From: Zhaonella formicivorans
GTDB lineage: Bacteria > Bacillota > DUOV01 > Zhaonellaceae
Reading direction: 5' to 3'
Length of the DNA stretch: 64,000 bases
Assembly: GCF_004353525.1 (NCBI RefSeq)
Contig: NZ_CP085524.1
Span: 2,638,142 to 2,702,141, forward strand
How positions within the stretch are numbered: position 1 is the first letter of the stretch; every line of letters begins with the position of its first letter. Below the pieces are notes generated by a model. That model was given only the letters and a program-made list of their open reading frames with translations. It ran no database searches and had not been told where the DNA came from. Below are positions 45,601-54,769 of this stretch, piece by piece. Made by a program: the position numbers and the translations under genes.

Positions 45601-48600
45601 AACTGAGAAGGCTGGCCAGAAAAACCTGGGCCTATTTTGAAGATTTGGTAACTGCTGAAGAAAATTACCTGCCGCCGGATAATTATCAGGTGGACCCGCC
45701 CAATGGGGCAGCTCACCGCACATCCCCCACCAATATCGGGTTATTGTTGGTATCCACCTTGGCGGCCCGGGATTTTGGCTATCTTGGCACCGCCCAAATG
45801 GTTGAAAGGATTGATGCTACCCTGTCTACCGTGGAAAAAATGGAGAAGTGGGAAGGGCATCTGTATAACTGGTATGATACGTTAAGCCTTCAAGTTTTAA
45901 GGCCCAGGTATGTATCTACTGTGGACAGCGGCAATTTTGTGGGCTACCTGATGACTTTGGAAAAAGGGTTAGAGAGATATCTGCACGAGCCCCCGGCTGA
46001 CCTGAGTATGGTTCAAGGTTTACTGGACACTGTCAGGATTTTTAATGAGGAACTTGAAACGGGCGAGCGGGGTATAAATTCCCTAGTGCTGGAGAAATAT
46101 CTGGCCGAAGGAAAGTATGATGCTAAAAGTTTTATGGAAATATTAGACAACATACTGGCTGAGTTGTCCCTGGAGGAAAAAAAGGCAAGGATACAAACTT
46201 CCCCGTGGGGAAGAAAAATTTTGTCCATGGTCGATTCTTTTAAAAAAGAAGCAACAGTTTCAAGCGAAGGGCTCTATGAGCAAGGCCGGAATTTATTGCA
46301 AAGGATCCGGATATTAATCGAAAATACTAGATTTATTCCCCTGTACGACCCTAAAAGGCAGCTTTTCTCCATCGGATATAACGTGGAAGAAGGCATGTTA
46401 ACCAGGTCTTATTATGACTTGCTGGCCTCGGAAGCCAGGTTGGCTAGTTTCATAGCAATTGCCCGGGGGGAAATTGACAAGAAACATTGGTTCAGGCTGG
46501 GGAGAAAGCTTACCAAGGTAGACGGTTCAAAAGGGTTGGTTTCCTGGGCAGGTACCATGTTCGAATATTTTATGCCCCTTTTGGTGATGAGGAATTTTGA
46601 ACATTCCCTGCTGGATGCCACTTATTCCTTTGTAGTGAAAGCGCAAAAAAAATACGGCCAAAAGCGGAAAATTCCCTGGGGAATATCCGAATCGGCTTAC
46701 TATGCCTTTGATATGGACTTAAATTACCAATATAAGGCTTTTGGTGTGCCTGAGCTTGGCTTTAAAAGGGGACTGGGCAATGAGCTGGTGGTAGCCCCTT
46801 ATGCCACAGTACTTGCTTTGACTATTGATCCTAAAGGAGCCGTTAATAATATTGCCAGTTTAAAATCCTCAGGCTTAGATGGGGAGTACGGCTTTTATGA
46901 ATCTATAGACTATACACCGGCCAGAGCAGCTTTTAATGGACAAGGTTTAATAATTAAAAACTTTATGGTCCATCATCAAGGCATGATCATGTTATCGTTA
47001 ACTAACTACTTTAATGATAACATTATGCAAAAGCGTTTCCACGCAAGCCCCCAGATCAGGTCAGCGGAGGTCCTGCTGCAGGAAAGGATGCCCTATAACG
47101 TCGGGATCGTCAAAGAACATCAGGAAGAATATCAACCCCTGAAGAGAAAAGTTCAGGATGTCCCGGAAGTCATCAGAAAATATGGAGTTCCTCATGGCGA
47201 ATTACCCAATGTTCATCTTCTTTCCAATGGAAGCTATTCGGTAATGGTTACTGAAGGGGGGACAGGTTACAGCAAAAATCATGACATAGCGGTTGCCAGG
47301 TGGCGGGAAACCTTGAGAGGTCAAAGTTTTGGATTTTTTATCTACATTCAAAACATCAACTCCAACAATGTCTGGTCTGCCACTTTTGAACCCTATAAGT
47401 TGGAACCTCAAGGATACAGAGTGGTTTTTTCGCCGGATAAGGCCGAATTTATCAGAAAAGACGGCAGTATCGAGACCCATACTCAAATTGTAGTTTCGCC
47501 GGAAGACAACGCTGAGGTCAGAAAAATAACTCTAACCAACAACAGCCGGCATTCCAGGGTTTTGGAAGTAACCAGCTTCTTAGAAGTTGTATTGACCCAT
47601 CCTGATGCAGATTTGGCCCACCCGGCTTTTAGCAACCTCTTTGTAACAACGGAATTTGTTCCTGAATATGGCTGTCTGCTAGCCGTAAGGCGGCCTAGAA
47701 GCCCAGGCCAAAAGCCGGTATGGGCTATGCATACAGTTGCTGCTCTAGGAGAAGTAATCGGGGACCTGCAATACGAAACAGACCGGGCCAAGTTTATCGG
47801 CAGAAACCGGACTTTGGCTAACCCACAGGCCTTAGATGTTGATCAGCCATTGTCCAATTCCGCGGGGGCCGTCCTTGACCCTGTAATGAGTTTAAGAAGA
47901 AGGGTGAAGCTCCCCGCCGGTCACTCAGCAACAATTGCTTATACCCTGGCCGTAACCGACAGCAGGCAAAGTGCTTTTGCTTTAGCTGATAAGTACCGAG
48001 ACATAAAAGCAATTGAGCGGGCCTTTGAATTTGCCTGGAACCGCAGCAGGATTGAAGCGAGTTTCTTGGACATTAAATCCGAAGAAATGGAACTATACCT
48101 GAATATGGTTTCTTCCATTATTTTTCCCGGGCCGGTCAGGCGCAGGTATGAGGAGATTATCTCCAGGAATAACAAAGGACAACCCGGTTTGTGGCCCTAT
48201 GGAATTTCCGGTGACATTCCCATAGTGCTGGCCCATGTTAATGACAAAGAACAAATGGAGCTGGTCTTTAAACTCCTCAAAGCCCATGAGTTTTGGCGGA
48301 TGAGAGGTTTGAAAGTTGACTTGGTTTTCCTGGCCGAGGACGAAAGCGGCTATGTCCAGCCGTTGCAGGACAGCATCAGGGAAGCTGTTTTTGCCAGCCA
48401 TGCCCGGGATATGCTGAACAGGACGGGCGGGGTTTATTTGCTGAACGCTAATTTAATGGCAGAGGAGGAAAAAGCTCTGCTTTATGCTGCAGCCAGATTG
48501 GTATTGCAGGGTGATGCCGGACCTGTCCACGAACAGTTGCTGTGGAAAAAACCAAAAACAAGTGTGCCACGGTTGATTAAAGTTACCGTGAATAGAGGGG

Positions 48601-51059
48601 AAGCAGGCCAAGAATTTCAGCTTGTCGCAACCCCAAAAATCAATTTTTCTCAGCTGCTTTTTTATAACGGAACCGGGGGCTTCAGCCAAGACGGAAAAGA
48701 ATACATTATTTATTTAAGGGAAGGGCAGCACACTCCGGCTCCCTGGATTAACGTGATTGCCAACCCAGGGTTTGGCTTTACTATCACTGAGTCTGGAGCA
48801 GGTTATACCTGGGCGGAAAACAGCCGGGAAAACAAGCTGACCCCCTGGTATAACGACCCTGTAACAGATTTGCCGGGGGAAGTTTTATACCTCAGAGACG
48901 AACAGTCGGGGGATTACTGGAGCATAACTCCAATGCCCATCCGGGAAAAGGAGGATTATGTCATCCGGCATGGAAAAGGGTATACCTCCTTTTGGCATAC
49001 AAGCCATGGTATTGAGCAACAGTTAACGGAGTTTGTATCCCTGGAAGACCCGGTAAAAATTTATCTTGTAAGGTTAAAAAATGAGTCCCGGGTCCCAAGG
49101 AAAATTTCGGTAACCTATTATCTGCGTCCTGTACTTGGGGTCAACGAGCAGGTGAATGCCCAGCATATCATTACCCAAAGTTACGGTGAAAAAGGGATTC
49201 TTTTGCTTAAAAACCCCTATAACTCTGATTTCCCGGGTAGAATTGCTTTTGTTGACACATCGGAAATCCCCAGGACTTTTACCGGCGATGAAGATGAATT
49301 CATTGGGGTGAACGGGGATTTGGAGCGACCGGCCGCCCTGGAAAGAGAAGGACTTTCCGGTACGGTGGGAGCAGGGCTCATGCCCTGCGGGGCTATGCAG
49401 GTGAAGCTGTCCTTAAAACCGGAAGAAACGAGAGAGGTTGTCTTTCTCCTGGGCCAGGGCAAGGATTTAGCTGAAGTATTGTCCATTACAGGTAAATACA
49501 GCAGCGTGACCGCGGCCCGGGAGGAATTGGCCAAATTGCAGGCCTTCTGGGCTGATAAGCTGGAAGTTATCCAGGTAGCAACACCTGATCCGTCCATGGA
49601 CATCCTCTTAAACAGCTGGCTTCAGTATCAGGTCATTTCCTGCCGGTTATGGTCCAGGGCTGCTTTTTACCAGTCGGGGGGAGCCTACGGCTTTAGAGAC
49701 CAGCTGCAGGATGTAATGGCAGTAGCCTACACCTGGCCGGAGCTGACCAGAAAACAAATTTTGCTCCACGCGGCCCACCAGTTTGTTGAGGGAGATGTTC
49801 AGCACTGGTGGCACCCGGGTGTTAATAAAGGTATCCGGACCAGGTATTCCGATGATTTTCTATGGCTGCCTTACGTAACAGCTGACTATGTGCAGTGTAC
49901 CGGCGACTGGACTATTTTGGATGAAGCGGTTACTTTTTTGGAAGATGAGCCTTTACCTGTAGATGAAGATGAAAGGTATAATATACCCAGGATTTCGCAA
50001 GAAAAAGATACTATTTACAGCCACTGCCTCAGGGCTATTGAGAATGCTTTAAAATTCGGTGCTCACGGACTGCCCCTGATGGGCTCAGGCGACTGGAACG
50101 ACGGCATGAATACCGTAGGGAATAAAGGAAAAGGGGAAAGCGTCTGGTTGGGCTGGTTTCTCTATACGGTCCTAACAAAGTTTATTCCCATCTGCGCAGC
50201 CCGTAATGAGCAGCAAAGGGCGGAACGATATTCCCGAATTGCCGCCGAGCTCGCCGTAGCTATCGAGAAAAATGCCTGGGATGGCAGCTGGTACCGGAGG
50301 GCATATTTTGATGATGGCACACCCTTAGGCTCAGCAGCCAACAGTGAATGTAAAATTGACTCCATTGCCCAGTCATGGGCTGTCATTTCAGAGGTCGGCA
50401 GACCCAGCCGGGCGGAAGAAGCCATGCAGGCTGTGGAAAATTACCTGGTTGACCGGGAGGCCGGGATCATTAAACTGCTCACTCCCCCCTTCGGCGACGG
50501 GCAGCTTCAGCCCGGCTACATCAAAGGCTATGTTCCGGGAGTCAGGGAAAACGGGGGCCAGTATACCCATGCGGCCGTGTGGACAGTTTTGGCCTTTGCC
50601 AAGCTGGGAATGGGAGATAAAGCCTGGGAACTGTTCCATTTAATTAACCCAGTAAACCATGGGCGCACTCCGATGGGAGTGATGCGCTATAAAGTGGAAC
50701 CTTATGTACTTGCTGCTGACGTTTATGCGGTGCACCCTAACGCCGGTCGCGGAGGGTGGACCTGGTACACAGGCGCTGCAGGATGGATGTACCGGGTAGG
50801 GATTGAGCATCTCCTGGGAATAAAAAAACTTGGCGCAAACCTCTTTTTCGACCCATGTATTCCTAAAGACTGGCCTGGGTTTGAGGTTCGTTACAAGCTG
50901 CCAAAAACATTATACCGGATTCGCGTCCGAAATCCCAAGAGGGTCAATAAAGGTGTGGTAAAGGTTATTGTTAACGGTAAGGAGGTTCCTGAAGTTTATG
51001 TTCCCCTGGTGGATGACGGTAAAGAGTATGCAGTAGAAGTGATTATGGGTAAAAAATGA
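42630..51059 (+). CDS. Cyclic beta-1,2-glucan synthase-type giant protein (GT84-glucoamylase-GH94)
   Basis: The largest gene here, 2,809 residues. Order of parts: a soluble N-terminal region (1-385), two transmembrane helices (about 389-452), a family-84 glycosyltransferase-like domain with IITLDADTNLPMGAAKRLIG (near 610), a further membrane block (about 800-980) and a glucoamylase-like domain (GEYGFYESIDYTPARAAF, HHQGMIM near 1448). Two carbohydrate-binding/phosphorylase supersandwich regions follow, and last a GH94 (alpha/alpha)6 domain with GSGDWNDGMN near 2487, where the Asp is the expected general acid. This is the NdvB layout: synthesis from UDP-glucose at the membrane and chain-length trimming by phosphorolysis. 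The sugar linkage made here is inferred. TTG start at 42630. ATG 42633 and ATG 42639 are alternatives. Confidence 0.9.
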   Translation: MMLMNTSLLGPEDIEKHALEIAKSHVMEGKTRFPKWLVNRLGSSYKNILEVYKIINRETGGEIPLSPTAEWLLDNFYIIEEQVKNVKQNFFKRYCFQLPKLKDNRLKNYPRVYDLALELVTHTDGSIDEKTLVNFIRAYQSQQQLTMGELWVLSAMLRIALIERISHICHQLAVDYKHRQDAEHLAVLIIAAAEKGEHEVQKIINEQIENKAVISTSFLVFLVQKLRKQGKKTAALIGYIEQKRRDKEASLEELIQLEHQTQAARQVSIGNSITSLRMLAAIDWNEIFESLSHVEEILRRDPSGFYSQMDFESRDHYRHAVEKISWFYNTSEIDVAKLALDCAQEALAKNERDPVRHVGYYLIDSGRKALEKRIGVKPARIKKAFGFFKRYPYIVYFGSIAVLTLIIISFFLGYAAKQGIISPFWLLGIGLVLLIPVSDLAINTVNFALSHIYVPTVLPKLELKEGISEENSTMVIVPTLLPNANRVKELLEKLEIYYLANKENNLYFALVGDYKDANSRELADDLQIVDTALKGINDLNRRYAEAKPIFYYFHRERRYNAAQKQWMGWERKRGAIIEINDLLRGSRDTGYTILSCEMSQIPAVKYIITLDADTNLPMGAAKRLIGTMAHPLNRPVIDLKKGIVVKGHGILQPRIGVSIESANKTLFSRIFAGQGGIDPYTTAVSDVYQDLFNEGIFTGKGIYELDTFQSLLKESIPENSVLSHDLLEGSYLRAGLVTDIELIDGYPARYNSFSMRLHRWVRGDWQLIPWLLTRVKDRQGQWRKNPLSALSKWKILDNLRRSMLNPSLFLLIALGFAKLPGSSMVWLGLAALVVAFPTLTYLAGGVLSKNYHLLEGTKGQTVITGFKSSLYQASLQFLFIAYQAYLMADAIVRTLGRVFVTRKNLLEWIPAADLEALLKNDLRTFYKKMMASPLLGILVLMLALLGKDSGLGIAAAVLVSVFWAAAPLVAFKISQDYVQKVEHLSEQEIFELRRLARKTWAYFEDLVTAEENYLPPDNYQVDPPNGAAHRTSPTNIGLLLVSTLAARDFGYLGTAQMVERIDATLSTVEKMEKWEGHLYNWYDTLSLQVLRPRYVSTVDSGNFVGYLMTLEKGLERYLHEPPADLSMVQGLLDTVRIFNEELETGERGINSLVLEKYLAEGKYDAKSFMEILDNILAELSLEEKKARIQTSPWGRKILSMVDSFKKEATVSSEGLYEQGRNLLQRIRILIENTRFIPLYDPKRQLFSIGYNVEEGMLTRSYYDLLASEARLASFIAIARGEIDKKHWFRLGRKLTKVDGSKGLVSWAGTMFEYFMPLLVMRNFEHSLLDATYSFVVKAQKKYGQKRKIPWGISESAYYAFDMDLNYQYKAFGVPELGFKRGLGNELVVAPYATVLALTIDPKGAVNNIASLKSSGLDGEYGFYESIDYTPARAAFNGQGLIIKNFMVHHQGMIMLSLTNYFNDNIMQKRFHASPQIRSAEVLLQERMPYNVGIVKEHQEEYQPLKRKVQDVPEVIRKYGVPHGELPNVHLLSNGSYSVMVTEGGTGYSKNHDIAVARWRETLRGQSFGFFIYIQNINSNNVWSATFEPYKLEPQGYRVVFSPDKAEFIRKDGSIETHTQIVVSPEDNAEVRKITLTNNSRHSRVLEVTSFLEVVLTHPDADLAHPAFSNLFVTTEFVPEYGCLLAVRRPRSPGQKPVWAMHTVAALGEVIGDLQYETDRAKFIGRNRTLANPQALDVDQPLSNSAGAVLDPVMSLRRRVKLPAGHSATIAYTLAVTDSRQSAFALADKYRDIKAIERAFEFAWNRSRIEASFLDIKSEEMELYLNMVSSIIFPGPVRRRYEEIISRNNKGQPGLWPYGISGDIPIVLAHVNDKEQMELVFKLLKAHEFWRMRGLKVDLVFLAEDESGYVQPLQDSIREAVFASHARDMLNRTGGVYLLNANLMAEEEKALLYAAARLVLQGDAGPVHEQLLWKKPKTSVPRLIKVTVNRGEAGQEFQLVATPKINFSQLLFYNGTGGFSQDGKEYIIYLREGQHTPAPWINVIANPGFGFTITESGAGYTWAENSRENKLTPWYNDPVTDLPGEVLYLRDEQSGDYWSITPMPIREKEDYVIRHGKGYTSFWHTSHGIEQQLTEFVSLEDPVKIYLVRLKNESRVPRKISVTYYLRPVLGVNEQVNAQHIITQSYGEKGILLLKNPYNSDFPGRIAFVDTSEIPRTFTGDEDEFIGVNGDLERPAALEREGLSGTVGAGLMPCGAMQVKLSLKPEETREVVFLLGQGKDLAEVLSITGKYSSVTAAREELAKLQAFWADKLEVIQVATPDPSMDILLNSWLQYQVISCRLWSRAAFYQSGGAYGFRDQLQDVMAVAYTWPELTRKQILLHAAHQFVEGDVQHWWHPGVNKGIRTRYSDDFLWLPYVTADYVQCTGDWTILDEAVTFLEDEPLPVDEDERYNIPRISQEKDTIYSHCLRAIENALKFGAHGLPLMGSGDWNDGMNTVGNKGKGESVWLGWFLYTVLTKFIPICAARNEQQRAERYSRIAAELAVAIEKNAWDGSWYRRAYFDDGTPLGSAANSECKIDSIAQSWAVISEVGRPSRAEEAMQAVENYLVDREAGIIKLLTPPFGDGQLQPGYIKGYVPGVRENGGQYTHAAVWTVLAFAKLGMGDKAWELFHLINPVNHGRTPMGVMRYKVEPYVLAADVYAVHPNAGRGGWTWYTGAAGWMYRVGIEHLLGIKKLGANLFFDPCIPKDWPGFEVRYKLPKTLYRIRVRNPKRVNKGVVKVIVNGKEVPEVYVPLVDDGKEYAVEVIMGKK

Positions 51060-51146
51060 GTCAGGGGAGAGACGGTTACCTGACTGGTTGTTTAAACTTC
51101 ATTAAAAGTGCATATTAGACTGCCATAACAAAATAACCTACTGGTT

Positions 51147-51175
51147 ACCCCTGGCTAATAGTCAGGGGTTTTTTA
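51147..51175 (+). terminator. Terminator of the glucan synthase gene
   Basis: ACCCCTG and CAGGGGT pair around a nine-base loop and are followed by TTTTT. It lies about 90 bases after the stop. Confidence 0.85.
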
Positions 51176-51336
51176 GCGATCATTCCGTAGGGACTTCCTT
51201 ATTCAATACTGCACCTACTGTTGTACTATTATGGGAACATATTTGCTTAGTTACAATAACCTTCAAAATAAAGAAGGTATTTCATGATCCAAAAGCGAAA
51301 TGTTTTTAAGTCAATATGTCAAAGGGGGTTGACGAT

Positions 51337-52224
51337 GTGCTTAAAACATGGTTTTTGGCGCTAAGACCTTGGTCATTTACAGCAGCAGCCGTTCCTGTTG
51401 CTTTAGGGACTGCGTTAGCCTGGAACGAGGGATATTTCCATCCCTGGCTGTTTTTCTTAGCTTTAATCGGGGGAATAGCCATGCAGGCCGGCACCAATTT
51501 GATCAATACATACGGTGACTATATGTCGGGGGTTGATACTGTAGAATCAAATAAAACTTCACCTCAGCTGGTTCTGCATATCATTGAACCTGAGCAGATG
51601 AAACGGGTGGGCATCGCCTTTTTTGTATTTGTCTTTTTAATTGGCATGTATTTGGTTTACTTGCGTGGCTGGCCTTTGCTGCTCGTAGGCATTTTAGGAA
51701 TTATAGGCGGGTATGGTTATACGGCAGGTATTTCCTATAAATATAAAGGTTTGGGAACTATTTTGGTCTTTTTCCTCATGGGTCCTATGATGGTTTGGGG
51801 GGCTTATTTTGTACAAACCGGCATCCACAGCTGGCTGGCTGTTTGGATTTCACTGCCCGTTGGCTTTCTTGTTTCGGGTATCTTGCATGCTAATGATCTT
51901 CGGGATTTGGAGCACGATCACAAGGCGGGTATAAAAACATTGGCTTTAATTTTGGGAAGGGAGCTCAGCATACCTGTTTACTATGCTCTAAATATTGGAG
52001 CTTACGTGGCATTATTGCTTTTAATAATCTACAAAGTGCTTCCCTTAATGGCCATGCTGCCACTGCTCCTTTTGCCCCAAGTTTGGCAAATTATAATGAA
52101 TACCAGGGAAGCTGCCCAAGGTAATTTGGAAAAGTTAAATGTGCTGGAAGCAGGGGCTGCCCAATTTCACTTCAAATTTGGCTTGCTTTTTGTGGCAGGA
52201 ATGCTTATCAATCTAGCGCTTTAG
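51337..52224 (+). CDS. menA: UbiA-family prenyltransferase, MenA type
   Basis: 295 residues with eight to nine transmembrane helices. The first Asp-rich motif is NLINTYGDYMSGVD and the second is NDLRDLEHDHKAGIKTLA, both for prenyl diphosphate and magnesium. The sequence resembles 1,4-dihydroxy-2-naphthoate polyprenyltransferase of menaquinone synthesis. A menaquinone role would fit an organism with cytochromes, but other quinone or heme prenyl acceptors cannot be excluded. GTG 51337 has AAAGGGGG seven bases upstream. The earlier ATG 51316 overlaps that ribosome site and is less likely. Confidence 0.85.
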   Translation: MLKTWFLALRPWSFTAAAVPVALGTALAWNEGYFHPWLFFLALIGGIAMQAGTNLINTYGDYMSGVDTVESNKTSPQLVLHIIEPEQMKRVGIAFFVFVFLIGMYLVYLRGWPLLLVGILGIIGGYGYTAGISYKYKGLGTILVFFLMGPMMVWGAYFVQTGIHSWLAVWISLPVGFLVSGILHANDLRDLEHDHKAGIKTLALILGRELSIPVYYALNIGAYVALLLLIIYKVLPLMAMLPLLLLPQVWQIIMNTREAAQGNLEKLNVLEAGAAQFHFKFGLLFVAGMLINLAL

Positions 52225-52243
52225 GAGGTTTGACCACACAGTA

Positions 52244-52870
52244 ATGACCAGACATAAAATAAAGAGCACTTCAGCAATCTTTACCATCCTGCTGGCGGCG
52301 GTTTTTTGGTATTTAACTTTTGCAGTAAAACTGCTTAATTTCTGGCTTTCCATGAGCATTGCTGCTACTACTTTAAGTCTCCTGGCAATTGCTTTCGGGA
52401 GGATCCCCTTTCAAAAAAGCGAAATAAACTTAAGAGCAGTTGTTATAGGAATATGCTCAGCCTTAATTCTCTATGGCATATTCTGGCTGGGCAATGCGCT
52501 TTCCCAACTGATGTTCGAGTTCGCCAGGCCGCAAGTTTCCTCCATTTATGATATCCGTACCCAAGGCGAAGCTCTGATTGTGGCGTTGGTTTTATTTTTT
52601 ATCACCAGCCCGGGAGAGGAGATTTTTTGGCGAGGTTTTCTGCAGCGCTGGGCTATGGAACATTTTGGGGAACCGGCAGGATGGCTGATTGGTGCTGCAA
52701 TCTATGCTGCAGTGCACATTTCTTCAGGTAACTTTATGCTTACCATGGCGGCCCTGGTAGCGGGAATTTTCTGGGGTTACATCTATTGGAAAGAAAAGAG
52801 CATTGTCCCCTGTATTATTTCTCATGCTCTTTGGACAGTTGGAATCTTTGTAGTGTTTCCCGTATTGTAG
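52244..52870 (+). CDS. CPBP-family intramembrane metalloprotease
   Basis: 208 residues, about six to seven membrane helices. The catalytic motif EEIFWRGFLQRW (Glu-Glu and Arg) and a later AAVHISSGN (His) with ISHALW (second His) define the CAAX-protease/bacteriocin-processing fold. Substrate unknown. It follows the MenA-like gene by 20 bases and probably shares its transcript, with AGGAGG rather far (15 bases) from ATG. Confidence 0.88.
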   Translation: MTRHKIKSTSAIFTILLAAVFWYLTFAVKLLNFWLSMSIAATTLSLLAIAFGRIPFQKSEINLRAVVIGICSALILYGIFWLGNALSQLMFEFARPQVSSIYDIRTQGEALIVALVLFFITSPGEEIFWRGFLQRWAMEHFGEPAGWLIGAAIYAAVHISSGNFMLTMAALVAGIFWGYIYWKEKSIVPCIISHALWTVGIFVVFPVL

Positions 52871-52879
52871 TAAATATCA

Positions 52880-52903
52880 ACCCCGCTTAATTTTAAGCGG
52901 GGT
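52880..52903 (+). terminator. Stem-loop after CPBP gene
   Basis: ACCCCGCTTAA pairs fully with TTAAGCGGGGT. The hairpin is strong but has almost no T-tract, so efficiency is uncertain. Confidence 0.6.
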
Positions 52904-52917
52904 CTGTGATGGAAATA

Positions 52918-52950
52918 TAAAAAAAACCCACAGAGTAGTTCCATGGGTTT
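52918..52950 (-). terminator. Terminator of the cytochrome-like gene
   Basis: On the minus strand AAACCCA pairs with TGGGTTT around a loop and is followed by TTTTTATA. It lies about 75 bases past the stop of the gene at 53026. Confidence 0.8.
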
Positions 52951-53025
52951 GCACCATAAATCACGTGATTAGCCATTATATTTTTATGTATTTTAATGCA
53001 ATTAATAAGCAACCTTAATTATACT

Positions 53026-54018
53026 TTACTTTTTGTGAGGAATTTCCTTATAACCTGCATCGTCATGGCAGTTGACGCAGTTCATCTTGCCTTGCTCGTT
53101 GTCCAGCATGCTGTCTTTACCTTGGTGGCAGCCCATGCAAGCGGCAAACTCGGCAGGAACTGTGTATGACTTTGTAAAGTTCTTATCAATCAGTTTGGCA
53201 TTCAAGAGCTCAATAGCTTTGGCTGCTACATCGCCGGAAAGCTTTGCACAACGGTCATATTTTTCAGGGGAATTGACTTTAGCTCCCGCTGCTACACACC
53301 ACTTGGAAACTGAAGCGTGGCAGAGAGGCGAATTGGCTACTGTAGTAATTTGTCCTTTGAATTTGGCGTAAGCTTCATGCTTGCTGCTGGGGAATGGGAA
53401 AGTAGTATACCATCCCATTAATTCTTCTAAAATATCCGCATATTTTGGATCTACCAAGTTCATGACAAGCAAAGCCCCGTTTAATGCGCCGCAGAGGGTA
53501 CCCCAGCCGCCTGCTCCGCCAGAGCCGTATTTAAACATTTCATCGGGCAGTAAAGTGTAGGGATAGCCAACTTTTTCGCGTAATTGTTTGATAATTGCCA
53601 AAGCAGCGCTTGGCATGCAGCCGCCTTTGCTAAAATAGAAGTCATATCCGTCCTTATAGGCTGCTTCCGGATCCAATTTAACATAAGGCCAGGGGAAGGA
53701 AGGCTGTTCAGCGGGAGCGGTTACTACTTCCCCTACTTTACCCGTAATTGTTACAGTCCTGGTGGCATTGTCCCAGTCAAGTTTTGCACCCATGGGTTCT
53801 ACAACTTCTCTGACAGGGGCAACGGTAACGCCTTTGGAGATATTGGCACCGGCAATTTTCTTGCCGTTAACTACCACGTTTACTTTTTCAGCTGATAATG
53901 CTTCCACCGGGTTAACCCCGAAAACGCTGCCGGCTGTAACTACGCCGGCTGCCAGAGCACCTGCCCCGGCCAAAAACTTCCTTCTTGACAAACTTATTTC
54001 CTTATTTTTTTCTGCCAT
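53026..54018 (-). CDS. Tat-exported split-Soret-type diheme cytochrome with stalk domain
   Basis: 330 residues from ATG 54018 (GGAGGTGTAAGA upstream). The N-terminus has a twin-arginine signal SLSRRKFLAGAGALAAGVV. It is followed by a small domain resembling the copper-amine-oxidase N-terminal stalk (VNVVVNGKKIAGANISKGVT, ending DNATRTVTITG). The main domain is of the split-Soret / C-GCAxxG-C-C type (GGCMPSAALAII, GGWGTLCGALNGAL). Two CxxCH heme sites near the C-terminus are CMGCH and CVNCH. It probably works outside the membrane in electron transfer. tatA and tatC are divergently placed next to it. Confidence 0.85.
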   Translation of the reverse strand: MAEKNKEISLSRRKFLAGAGALAAGVVTAGSVFGVNPVEALSAEKVNVVVNGKKIAGANISKGVTVAPVREVVEPMGAKLDWDNATRTVTITGKVGEVVTAPAEQPSFPWPYVKLDPEAAYKDGYDFYFSKGGCMPSAALAIIKQLREKVGYPYTLLPDEMFKYGSGGAGGWGTLCGALNGALLVMNLVDPKYADILEELMGWYTTFPFPSSKHEAYAKFKGQITTVANSPLCHASVSKWCVAAGAKVNSPEKYDRCAKLSGDVAAKAIELLNAKLIDKNFTKSYTVPAEFAACMGCHQGKDSMLDNEQGKMNCVNCHDDAGYKEIPHKK

Positions 54019-54156
54019 TCTTACACCTCCAATTTTAATACCCAACTCCTAATTTTTTTTGCAGTTGAAGAATTCGTTGATTCTATTTCGCTGTAACCAC
54101 CTCTTTCAAGGACGATAGGTTACTACATCCTGTAAAATTTTCCAAAAAGAACAAAA

Positions 54157-54197
54157 TCCCCAAGGATTACATCCTCGAGGATCTGTTCCTTAGGGAA
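54157..54197. promoter_or_regulatory. Large inverted repeat in the cytochrome-tatA spacer
   Basis: CCCCAAGGA pairs with TCCTTAGGG and encloses a second palindrome ATCCTCGAGGAT. It may be a regulator site or a cruciform/RNA stem controlling one of the divergent genes. The 54019-54562 spacer has no gene otherwise. Confidence 0.45.
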
Positions 54198-54398
54198 TTC
54201 TGGCAAGAGTGTTTACCGGAACCCAATATCTTTTTCAGTCGTGCATTAGGCAGCACGTGATATTTAGATAGCCTGAAAAAGCAGCGGAAATTGCTTTTTT
54301 AATAAATAGTATAAAACTTATCCACTTCAGATAATATTTTCGTAAAAATAATCTTCTATAAAAAATATAAAATTCCTGCAATTTAATTTAAATAATTC

Positions 54399-54414
54399 TG
54401 GCATAATCTCTGCA
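54399..54414 (+). promoter_or_regulatory. Possible sigma-54 promoter upstream of tatA
   Basis: TGGCATAATCTCTGCA has GG and GC at exactly the -24/-12 spacing of the sigma-54 consensus (TGGCAC-N5-TTGCW), with mismatches at three weaker positions. It is about 150 bases before tatA. No enhancer-binding activator is encoded in the window. Confidence 0.35.
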
Positions 54415-54562
54415 ACAACGCGTGCGCAAAATTTTCAGCTTATAAAGCTCCTAACTGGATGAAATTTCATTTCCGATCTTTATTAAATAATAATCTTGCC
54501 CGGGAGGATAAAACTAGCAGATAGCGAATAATGCATTATAAACGTTTGAGGGGGTTGCTTTG

Positions 54563-54739
54563 ATGTTTGGAATACTGCCCAGTATAGGACCTTGGGAACT
54601 GATTTTAATTTTAGGCATTGCTTTGATTATATTTGGGCCTGGTAAACTTCCCGAGGTAGGCAAGGCCATCGGAAAAAGTTTCAGGGAATTTAAAAACGCT
54701 GCTTCTGATGTAACAGAGCAGGTAAAAGAGGAGAAGTAG
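54563..54739 (+). CDS. tatA: Sec-independent translocase subunit TatA
   Basis: A 58-residue gene starting at ATG 54563 after GAGGGGG: MFGILPSIGPWELILILGIA, then LIIFGPGKLPEVGKAIGKS and an amphipathic, charged tail. The one-helix plus FGPGKLPE pattern is that of TatA, the pore-forming part of the Tat exporter. It is followed by tatC 30 bases on. The adjacent cytochrome gene carries a Tat signal and is a likely client. Confidence 0.95.
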   Translation: MFGILPSIGPWELILILGIALIIFGPGKLPEVGKAIGKSFREFKNAASDVTEQVKEEK

Positions 54740-54769
54740 AAAATCTCCGTTGGCTTCTGGAGTGGTCAT

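Noticed and set aside
47202-50639. Many minus-strand open frames opposite the glucan synthase gene
   Set aside because: They are mirror frames of a 2,809-residue conserved protein. None has both a ribosome site and a family pattern.
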